Of a DNA stretch of 12,216 nucleotides, positions 6,176-12,216 are shown piece after piece. The stretch covers positions 1-12,216 of the forward strand of contig CAMVGI010000015.1 of NCBI GenBank assembly GCA_947166955.1, written 5' to 3'. The notes under the pieces were generated by a model. That model saw nothing but the letters and a program-made list of their open reading frames with translations, was not told the DNA's origin and did no database searches. A program made the translations under genes and the position numbers. Position 1 is the stretch's first letter, and each line of letters begins with the position of its first letter. Origin of the DNA: an uncultured Clostridia bacterium (GTDB lineage Bacteria > Bacillota_A > Clostridia > Oscillospirales > Oscillospiraceae).

Positions 6176-8640
6176 CGGCTGAGCTTGCGAGCCTCGCGCT
6201 CTCAGGCGTCCCTTACGCCGCAGATCGCGCATACACCTACCTTGTGCCGGAGGAGCTATCCGGCAGCGTTCGGGCAGGAATGCGCGTTACCGTTCCGTTT
6301 GGCCGCGGCAACCGCCGCAGCGAAGCCTTTGTGCTGGAAACCCTGCGGGGCGAGGCGGAGAGCGGCTATAAGCCTGTCTTCGCCGTGCTCGACGACGAGC
6401 CGCTGCTGGACGAAGAGGGCCTGCGATTGATCCGCTGGATGAAGGCGCGGTACTTTTGCACCTATTACGACGCGATCAAGACCGTTCTGCCGTCCGGCGT
6501 ATGGTTCCGCTATCGGGAGCTTTGGCGCGTCGCGGATGGGCTGGACGAGGAAACGGCGCTTGCCGCCGTTTCACCGGACAGCGTCGAGGCGCTTCTCCTT
6601 CGCGAGCTGTACGCGGTGAAGCGGGCCGAGACGGAGACGCTCGGCAGGATCGGCGGCGACGGGACGGAGAAGGCGCTCAAAACGCTGCGGTCAAAAGGGC
6701 TTGTCGAGGTCGAAAAGACCGCCGTGCAGACGGTCGGCGACAAAACGATGCGTGTGGTAAGCCTCGCCATGAGCCGCGAAGAGGCCATGGCGGAGGCGGA
6801 AAAGAAGAAAAACTCCGCGTCCGTGCGCTACGCGGTCGTGGAGCTTCTTTGCGCCGAGGGTACGTTGACCGCCTCCGACATCTATTACTATACCGGTGCG
6901 ACGGCGGCGACGCTTAGAAGCTTGGAAAAGGCCGGCGTGATCAGCGTTTCGACCGAAGAGGTGCTGCGCGTTCCGAGTTATGCGCCGCAGCCTGACGCCG
7001 CGCCGATCGTTCTGAGCGACGAGCAGCGCGCGGCGTTCGAGGGCCTGAACGCGCTCGCGCGCTCCGGCGAGGCGAAGGCGGCGCTGCTGCACGGCGTAAC
7101 GGCCAGCGGCAAAACGCAGGTTTATATCCGCCTCATACAAGAGGCGCTTGCGCGCGGGAAAACCGCGCTGTTGCTGGTGCCGGAAATCGCGCTCACGCCG
7201 CAGATGATGGCGAAGTTCACCGCATATTTCGGAGACGGCGTCGCCATGCTCCACAGCGCGCTGCGCCTTAGCGAGCGCTATGACCAATGGAAACGCATTC
7301 GCCGCGGCGAGGTAAAGGTCGTGCTCGGTACGCGCTCCGCGGTGTATGCGCCGCTCAGGGACGTCGGGCTCATCATCATGGATGAGGAACAGGAGTCCAC
7401 CTACATTTCGGAAAACCCGCCTCGCTACCATACGCGCGACATCGCGCAGTTTCGCTGCGCGCAGCACGGCGCGCTGCTGCTGCTCGGCTCGGCGACGCCG
7501 ACGGTCGAGACGGCGTACTACGCCAAAAGCGGACGTTATGAAGTGTTTTCACTTTACAAGCGTTACAATGAGCAGAGCCTTCCGAAAGTGCTTATCGCGG
7601 ACATGCGCGAGGAACTTCGCGCGGGCAGCGAGAGCATACTCAGCGCCCCGCTGCGCGCGGAGCTTGCGGAAAACCTTGCGCGCGGCGAGCAGAGCATTCT
7701 GTTTCTCAACCGCCGCGGCAGCGCGCGGATGCTGCTTTGCGGCGAATGCGGCGCCGCGCCGGAGTGTCCGCGCTGCAGCGTGCCGCTGACGTATCACTCC
7801 GCCAACGGGCGGCTGATGTGCCACTACTGCGGCTTTTCGCGGCCCGCTCCGGATCGCTGCCCCGACTGCGGCGGCGCGATGCGCCCCGTCGGCGCGGGAA
7901 CGCAGAGGGTCGAACAGGAGCTTCACGAAGCGTTTCCCGAAGCGGGCGTACTGCGCATGGACACGGATACGGTCGGCGCAAACCACGGGCACGAGAAGCT
8001 GCTCCGGCGCTTCGAGGAGGAAAAGGTGCCCATCCTGCTCGGTACGCAGATGGTCGCGAAGGGGCTGGATTTTGAAAACGTAACGCTCGTGGGCGTGCTT
8101 GCGGCGGACCTTTCCCTGTATGTGGACAACTACCACGCCGCGGAACGGACGTTCAGCCTGCTGGCGCAGGTGGTCGGGCGCGCGGGACGCGGCGCAAAGC
8201 AGGGACGGGCTGTGATCCAGACCTTTACGCCGGACAATGACGTGATCCGCGCCGCGGCGGCGCAGGATTACGAGGCGTTTTATGAAAGCGAGATCCGTAT
8301 GCGGAAGCTGCGGCGCTATCCGCCGTTTGCCGACCTTTTCACGCTGACGGTGAGCGGCGTGGACGAAGGGCAGGTGTTGCGCGCCTCGATCGCGCTGCGC
8401 GACGCGCTGCGTCTTGCGTGCGAACGCAGGGAGGAACTCCGTGCACTGCAGCCTGAGGTCTTGGGCCCTGCAAGCGCGCCGGTCGCCAAGGTGAACAATC
8501 GGTATCGTTACCGCGTATATATTGCCGCGAAGAACGCGCCGGAGATCCGACGGCTCGTTTCCGAGTTTCTTCTTGCGTTCCACCGGCACAGGGAAAACCG
8601 CAGTCTCGACATTTTTGCCGACTGCAATGCTTTAGGATAG
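6172..8640 (+). CDS. priA: Primosomal protein N' / replication restart helicase PriA
   Basis: Superfamily 2 helicase that binds stalled forks and D-loops and reloads the replisome. The 822 residues are near the usual length (B. subtilis about 805). The start is TTG at 6172, overlapping the rpoZ stop as TTGA with no visible Shine-Dalgarno; the first in-frame ATG comes about 37 codons later and would remove part of the 3'-end-binding domain (DRAYTYLVPE), so the TTG is preferred. The Walker A is GVTASGKT at 308-315, and motif II reads DEEQ at 404-407, where PriA usually has DEEH. The zinc-binding module has all eight cysteines: C523, C526, C532, C535, C550, C553, C563 and C566. Further motifs are GTQMVAKGLDF and QVVGRAGRG (motif VI). 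The C-terminal domain looks complete. The protein is clearly PriA; the glutamine is the only oddity. Confidence 0.96.
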   Translation: MTAELASLALSGVPYAADRAYTYLVPEELSGSVRAGMRVTVPFGRGNRRSEAFVLETLRGEAESGYKPVFAVLDDEPLLDEEGLRLIRWMKARYFCTYYDAIKTVLPSGVWFRYRELWRVADGLDEETALAAVSPDSVEALLLRELYAVKRAETETLGRIGGDGTEKALKTLRSKGLVEVEKTAVQTVGDKTMRVVSLAMSREEAMAEAEKKKNSASVRYAVVELLCAEGTLTASDIYYYTGATAATLRSLEKAGVISVSTEEVLRVPSYAPQPDAAPIVLSDEQRAAFEGLNALARSGEAKAALLHGVTASGKTQVYIRLIQEALARGKTALLLVPEIALTPQMMAKFTAYFGDGVAMLHSALRLSERYDQWKRIRRGEVKVVLGTRSAVYAPLRDVGLIIMDEEQESTYISENPPRYHTRDIAQFRCAQHGALLLLGSATPTVETAYYAKSGRYEVFSLYKRYNEQSLPKVLIADMREELRAGSESILSAPLRAELAENLARGEQSILFLNRRGSARMLLCGECGAAPECPRCSVPLTYHSANGRLMCHYCGFSRPAPDRCPDCGGAMRPVGAGTQRVEQELHEAFPEAGVLRMDTDTVGANHGHEKLLRRFEEEKVPILLGTQMVAKGLDFENVTLVGVLAADLSLYVDNYHAAERTFSLLAQVVGRAGRGAKQGRAVIQTFTPDNDVIRAAAAQDYEAFYESEIRMRKLRRYPPFADLFTLTVSGVDEGQVLRASIALRDALRLACERREELRALQPEVLGPASAPVAKVNNRYRYRVYIAAKNAPEIRRLVSEFLLAFHRHRENRSLDIFADCNALG

Positions 8641-8650
8641 TATAGGATAG
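8633..8650 (+). repeat. Short tandem direct repeat at the priA/def junction
   Basis: TAGGATAG occurs at 8633-8640 and again at 8643-8650, and AATGCT at 8626-8631 and 8656-8661. The first copy includes the priA stop codon and the second leads into the def ribosome binding site. The patch is AT-rich compared with its surroundings. It may be a small duplication; no function is shown. Confidence 0.5.
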
Positions 8651-8653
8651 GAG
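8649..8653 (+). promoter_or_regulatory. Ribosome binding site of def
   Basis: AGGAG lies eight bases before the ATG at 8662 and supports that start, which gives the standard peptide deformylase N-terminus. Confidence 0.75.
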
Positions 8654-8661
8654 AAAATGCT

Positions 8662-9171
8662 ATGGCGATACGAAAGATCGTGGAACGGGGCGACCCCGTT
8701 CTGGAAAAAGCCTGCCGTCCGGTGACGAGCTTTGACGCGCGGCTGCACACGCTGCTTGACGACATGGCGGAAACGCTGGAGGAGGCGGGCGGCGTCGGAC
8801 TTGCCGCGCCGCAGGTCGGCATTCTGCGCCGCGTTTGCATCGTGGAGGACAGCGAGGGTGAGATCATCGAACTTATCAACCCTGAGATCATCGCATCCGA
8901 GGGCGAGCAGACGGGGCTTGAGGGCTGCCTGAGCATTCCGGGCCGCTACGGCATCGTGACCCGTCCGTACAAGGTGCGCGTCCGCGCGCAGGACAGGGAC
9001 GGCGCGGTTTTTGAGATCGAGGACGAGGAGTTGACCGCACGCTGCTTTTGCCATGAGATCGAGCATCTGGACGGGCATCTCTATACCGAGCGCTGCGACC
9101 ATCTGCTCTCCGACGAGGAGCTGGAGCAGTATATCAAGGACCATCCCGAACAGTTTGAGGAAGAAGAATGA
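8662..9171 (+). CDS. def: Peptide deformylase
   Basis: Metalloenzyme that removes the N-formyl group from nascent proteins at the ribosome exit. The 169 residues contain all three family motifs: GVGLAAPQ at 44-51, EGCLS at 87-91 with the metal ligand C89, and HEIEH at 131-135, giving ligands H131 and H135 and catalytic E132, followed by LDG. The short form with an acidic C-terminus (DHPEQFEEEE) looks like the type 1 deformylases common in Clostridia and E. coli. It lies 21 bases after priA with its own good binding site, and its stop overlaps the fmt start (ATGA), the standard def-fmt arrangement. No missing residues. Confidence 0.97.
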   Translation: MAIRKIVERGDPVLEKACRPVTSFDARLHTLLDDMAETLEEAGGVGLAAPQVGILRRVCIVEDSEGEIIELINPEIIASEGEQTGLEGCLSIPGRYGIVTRPYKVRVRAQDRDGAVFEIEDEELTARCFCHEIEHLDGHLYTERCDHLLSDEELEQYIKDHPEQFEEEE

Positions 9172-10091
9172 AGATCGCATTCATGGGCACGCCGGAGTTT
9201 GCCGTCGCGTCGCTGCGCCGTCTTTTGGAGGACGGGCACGAGATCGTCGGCGTTTTCACCCAGCCGGATAAGCCGGGGAACCGCAAAAAGATGACGGCGC
9301 CGCCCGTCAAGGAGTTTGCCCTTGCCAACGGCCTTTCCGTCTATCAGCCGGAGCGGATGCGCGGCGAGGAGCCGCTTGCGCTGCTGCGCTCGCTTGCGCC
9401 GGAGTTGACGGTGGTCGCCGCCTACGGGCAGATCCTGCCGCAGGAGATCCTCGACGTGCCGACGTTTGGAAGCGTCAACGTCCACGCGTCCGTGCTGCCG
9501 AAGTACCGCGGCGCGGCGCCGATCAACCGCGCGATCCTGAACGGCGAGAGCGAGACCGGCGTAACCATCATGTATATGGCGAAGAAGCTGGACGCCGGCG
9601 ATATTATCAGCGTGCGCAAGACGCCCATCGCGCCGGACGAGGACGCCGAGTCGCTTTTTGCGCGGCTGGCCGAGCTCGGCGCGGCGCTTTTGTCCGAAAC
9701 GATCCCGACGATCGCGGACGGAACCGCGGTGCGCACGCCGCAAAACGACGAGGACGCGACCTACGCGTCCATGCTTTCGCGCGATATGTCGCCGATCGAC
9801 TGGAACCAAAGTGCCCAAACCGTCGTCAATCAGGTAAGAGCGCTTGTTCCGTGGCCCTGCGCGTCGATGACGCTGGAGGGAAAAACCGCGAAGATCTGGC
9901 GCGCGAAGGTAAGCGGCGCGACAAAGGACGCCGCCGGTACGCTGCGCGCTTCGAAACGGGGCATCGAGGCCGCCTGCGGCGACGGAAACAGCGTGCTGAT
10001 CACTGAACTGCAAAGCGAGGGCGGCAAGCGTATGGCGGCCGGCGCGTGGCTCAACGGCAAGCGCTTCGCCGCCGGAACGGTGATCGTATGA
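9168..10091 (+). CDS. fmt: Methionyl-tRNA formyltransferase
   Basis: Transfers the formyl group from 10-formyl-tetrahydrofolate to initiator Met-tRNA, the partner reaction to peptide deformylase. The 307 residues begin MKIAFMGTPEFAVASL, the standard N-terminus. The catalytic triad is visible as N104, H106 (in SVNVHASVLP) and D142 (in KLDAGD), matching E. coli N106, H108 and D144. The folate-site loop PKYRGAAPINRAI follows H106. The C-terminal OB-like domain starts near VNQVRALVPWPCA and runs to the end. The start overlaps the def stop as ATGA, with GAGGAA at 9157-9162 as binding site, and the stop overlaps the rsmB start, so the three genes are tightly coupled. Confident and complete. Confidence 0.97.
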   Translation: MKIAFMGTPEFAVASLRRLLEDGHEIVGVFTQPDKPGNRKKMTAPPVKEFALANGLSVYQPERMRGEEPLALLRSLAPELTVVAAYGQILPQEILDVPTFGSVNVHASVLPKYRGAAPINRAILNGESETGVTIMYMAKKLDAGDIISVRKTPIAPDEDAESLFARLAELGAALLSETIPTIADGTAVRTPQNDEDATYASMLSRDMSPIDWNQSAQTVVNQVRALVPWPCASMTLEGKTAKIWRAKVSGATKDAAGTLRASKRGIEAACGDGNSVLITELQSEGGKRMAAGAWLNGKRFAAGTVIV

Positions 10092-11404
10092 ACGCGAGGC
10101 AAAGCGCGCTGCGCGTGCTGAACGCCTGCCGCGTGAACGGTGCGTGGGCGGACGCGGCGCTGGACGCGGAGCTGAAACGCGAAGCGCCGGACGCGGCGGA
10201 CGCAGCGCTTGCGAGCCGCATCGTTTACGGCGTGATGCAGCGGCGGATGCTGCTGGATTTGTATTTGGACGCGTACTGCGCCCAGCGGCTCGACCACCTG
10301 CAGCAGCCGCTGCCGGATATTTTGCGCATCGGCGCGTATCAGATCCTGTTTTTGGACAAGGTGCCGGACAGCGCGGCGGTGAACGAGTGCGTGGAGCTGG
10401 CCAAGGCGTCGAAGCGCGGCGCGGCGGCGGGGCTTGTCAACGCGGTTCTGCGAAAGCTTTCGCAGAACAAAACGCATCTGCCGCCGCTGCCAAAGGACGA
10501 TACCGAACGGCTTTGCGTTGAAACGAGCCACCCGCTCTGGCTGACGGAGCGCATGTGCGCGCTGCTCGGCAGGGAGGGCGCGGAGGCGTTTTTGCGGAAG
10601 AACAACGAGGTCACGCCGGTCACGGCGCAGATAAATCCGCTCAAAACGACGCATGACGAACTCCTTTCGGAGCTTGCGAACGCGGGCGCGGAGGCGAAGC
10701 CGCATCGCTGGGTGCCGGATTGCGTCGAGATTTCCGGCGCGGGCGATTTGAGGACGCTGCCGGCGTTCTACCGCGGCGAATTTACCGTGCAGGACGCGGC
10801 GGCGCGATTGGTGTCGCTCGTCGCGGAGCTAAAGCCCGGGATGCGGGTGCTCGACGTCTGCGCCGCGCCGGGAGGCAAGTCGTTTTCCGCGGCGTTCGCC
10901 CTGCGAAACGAAGGGGAGATCGTCTCCTGCGACCTGCATGAGAACAAGCTCAAACGCATCCGAGACGGCGCGGAGCGGCTGGGGATCGGCTGCATCCGAA
11001 CGCAGTCCGCGGACGCGCGCGAGTTCCGCCCAGAATGGGAAAACGCCTTTGACGCGGTGCTGTGCGACGTGCCGTGTTCCGGTCTCGGAATCATCCGGAA
11101 AAAACCGGATATTCGCTACAAGAAACCCGACGAGCTTGCGGGGCTTCCCACAATCCAGCGCGCGATCCTTACGAACTGCGCGCGCTATGTGCGGCCCGGC
11201 GGCGTGCTGGTCTATTCGACCTGTACGGTGCTGCCGGAGGAGAACGAGGCGGTTACGGACGCGTTTCTCACCGAAAACGGTGCGTTTTCCTACGAGGCGT
11301 TCGAGCTGCCCGTCGGAACCGTTTCGGGACGCATTACGCTCTGGCCGCAGGCGCATGAAACAGACGGATTTTATATCGCAAAGTTGAGAAAAACGGCATG
11401 TTGA
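10088..11404 (+). CDS. rsmB: 16S rRNA (cytosine-967-C5)-methyltransferase RsmB
   Basis: S-adenosylmethionine-dependent m5C methyltransferase that modifies the equivalent of C967 in 16S rRNA. I take the ATG at 10088 (ATGA overlap with fmt), giving 438 residues that begin MNARQSALRVLNACR, the expected start of the NusB-like RNA-binding domain (about residues 1-130, containing ASRIVYGVMQRR). The frame extends upstream into fmt, but that stretch is Arg-rich shadow. The SAM-binding motif is DVCAAPGGK at 256-264. The paired cysteines of the RCMT family are C330 in DVPCSGLG and the nucleophile C379 in STCTVLPEEN. Length matches E. coli RsmB (about 429). Its last 7 bases overlap the rlmN start. A perfect 24-base palindrome lies in the region joining the NusB-like and catalytic parts. 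Confidence 0.96.
   Translation: MNARQSALRVLNACRVNGAWADAALDAELKREAPDAADAALASRIVYGVMQRRMLLDLYLDAYCAQRLDHLQQPLPDILRIGAYQILFLDKVPDSAAVNECVELAKASKRGAAAGLVNAVLRKLSQNKTHLPPLPKDDTERLCVETSHPLWLTERMCALLGREGAEAFLRKNNEVTPVTAQINPLKTTHDELLSELANAGAEAKPHRWVPDCVEISGAGDLRTLPAFYRGEFTVQDAAARLVSLVAELKPGMRVLDVCAAPGGKSFSAAFALRNEGEIVSCDLHENKLKRIRDGAERLGIGCIRTQSADAREFRPEWENAFDAVLCDVPCSGLGIIRKKPDIRYKKPDELAGLPTIQRAILTNCARYVRPGGVLVYSTCTVLPEENEAVTDAFLTENGAFSYEAFELPVGTVSGRITLWPQAHETDGFYIAKLRKTAC
10445..10468 (+). repeat. Perfect 24-base palindrome inside rsmB
   Basis: The left half GTTCTGCGAAAG (10445-10456) is followed without spacer by its exact reverse complement (10457-10468), centred on AGCT. It encodes part of the NAVLRKLSQN segment of RsmB. 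It is less GC-rich than the surrounding gene. It could be a binding site for a dimeric protein or an RNA hairpin of about ten base pairs with a four-base loop; no U-tract follows. Confidence 0.6.
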
Positions 11405-12216
11405 CAGACATTAAGTGCATGACCCTCTCCGAGATCACGGATGCGCTGCGGGAGATGGGCGAGCCCGCGTTCCGCGGAAAACAGGTGTTTTCGTGGCTGC
11501 ACCGCGGCGCAACGAGCTTTGACGCCATGAGCAATCTCTCCAAGGAACTGCGAGAGCGCCTTGCGGAGCGGTACTTCATTACCGTTCCGAAGGTTGCGCG
11601 CAAGCAGGTTTCCAAGCTCGACGGGACGATCAAGTACCTTTGGGAGCTTGGAGACGGAAACTGCATCGAGACCGTGCTCATGTCCTATCACCACGGAAAT
11701 ACGGTCTGCATCTCCTCGCAGGTCGGCTGCCGCATGGGCTGCAAGTTCTGCGCCTCAACGGTCGCTGGGCGCGTACGCGACCTGCGTCCGTCGGAAATGC
11801 TCGATCAGGTGCTCTTTACGCAACTCGACAGCGGAACGGAGATCTCGAACATCGTGCTTATGGGCATCGGCGAGCCGATGGACAATCTGGATACGGTGCT
11901 GCGGTTTCTGGAGCTGGTCAACGCGCCGGACGGGCTGAACATCGGAATGCGGCACATTTCGCTTTCCACCTGCGGCGTGGTGCCGGGCATCGACCGCCTC
12001 GCGGAGCTTGGATTGCAGCTGACGCTGTCGGTTTCGCTGCACGCGCCGGACAGCGAGACGCGCTCGCGCATCATGCCGGTCAACAACGCCTATGACGTGG
12101 AGGAGCTGTTTGCCGCCTGCCACCGGTATTTCCGCAAGACCGGACGGCGCATCTCGTTTGAGTACGCGATGATCGACGGCGTGAACGACAGCGACGCGCA
12201 GGCGGACCTTTTGGCA
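11398..12216 (+). CDS. rlmN: 23S rRNA/tRNA adenine-C2 methyltransferase RlmN (3'-partial)
   Basis: Radical-SAM enzyme that methylates C2 of A2503 in 23S rRNA and A37 in some tRNAs, supporting decoding fidelity. The frame is open to the window edge, giving 273 residues from ATG 11398. The start overlaps the rsmB stop by 7 bases, with only a weak binding site visible. The N-terminal accessory domain shows EPAFRGKQVFSWLH (residues 22-35). The 4Fe-4S cluster motif is C111-x3-C115-x2-C118 within SSQVGCRMGCKFCAST, and the SAM-binding GEP motif appears as VLMGIGEPMDN. Later signatures are RHISLSTCGVVPGI and LTLSVSLHAPD. The second catalytic cysteine, C355 in E. coli, lies beyond the window and cannot be checked. 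Cfr, the C8-methylating resistance homologue, is an alternative in principle, but the location after rsmB, as in B. subtilis, favours RlmN. Confidence 0.95.
   Translation, partial: MLTDIKCMTLSEITDALREMGEPAFRGKQVFSWLHRGATSFDAMSNLSKELRERLAERYFITVPKVARKQVSKLDGTIKYLWELGDGNCIETVLMSYHHGNTVCISSQVGCRMGCKFCASTVAGRVRDLRPSEMLDQVLFTQLDSGTEISNIVLMGIGEPMDNLDTVLRFLELVNAPDGLNIGMRHISLSTCGVVPGIDRLAELGLQLTLSVSLHAPDSETRSRIMPVNNAYDVEELFAACHRYFRKTGRRISFEYAMIDGVNDSDAQADLLA

Noticed and set aside
7549..8589. Long - strand open frames opposite priA (also at 4152-5183 opposite yicC/remA and 5315-6232 opposite gmk/rpoZ)
   Set aside because: They mirror the codon bias of conserved + strand genes and show no domain or binding site.
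11728..11751. Cfr, the resistance methyltransferase, instead of RlmN
   Set aside because: The placement directly after rsmB and the typical housekeeping sequence favour RlmN; nothing in the visible part suggests transfer.

Overview
The window is a GC-rich (by eye around 60%), almost fully coding stretch of a bacterial chromosome. All fourteen genes I can support lie on the + strand. The gene set points to a GC-rich member of the Firmicutes, class Clostridia (Oscillospiraceae- or Christensenellales-like): cdaA-cdaR, a DUF5685 protein, RemA, and the order yicC-remA-gmk-rpoZ-priA-def-fmt-rsmB-rlmN, which follows the yloC-to-yloN region of Bacillus subtilis. I cannot name the genus. I see no RNA genes, insertion sequences, CRISPR arrays, prophage genes or convincing terminators, and no gap longer than 36 bases.

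Layout. Left block (1-4129): the 3' part of cdaA (membrane diadenylate cyclase, cut by the window edge), cdaR (its YbbR-domain regulator), an RseC-like membrane protein with a four-cysteine cluster, a DUF5685 protein, and a J-domain protein with a cysteine-rich tail. Here an rseC-like gene follows cdaR where glmM sits in B. subtilis. Right block (4158-12216): yicC (endoribonuclease), remA (DNA-binding regulator), gmk (guanylate kinase), rpoZ (RNA polymerase omega), priA (replication restart helicase), def and fmt (formyl-methionine removal and addition), rsmB (16S rRNA m5C methyltransferase) and rlmN (radical-SAM 23S rRNA/tRNA methyltransferase, cut by the right edge). Relative to B. subtilis, coaBC is missing between rpoZ and priA.

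Junctions are extremely tight: 14, 4, 4, 4, 4, 4 and 7 base overlaps at cdaA/cdaR, cdaR/rseC, DUF5685/dnaJ, rpoZ/priA, def/fmt, fmt/rsmB and rsmB/rlmN, and gaps of 4 to 36 bases elsewhere. The whole window could be one transcript with translational coupling, or two (break most likely at 4130-4157). The right block is core information processing. The left block combines c-di-AMP signalling at the membrane with three poorly described cysteine-cluster proteins.

The best leads are: (1) the DUF5685 protein carries two aspartate-rich motifs that resemble those of squalene/phytoene synthases, next to a putative Cys/His metal site; (2) three consecutive genes encode proteins with cysteine clusters directly downstream of cdaAR; (3) PriA has DEEQ rather than DEEH in helicase motif II; (4) a perfect 24-base palindrome lies inside rsmB.
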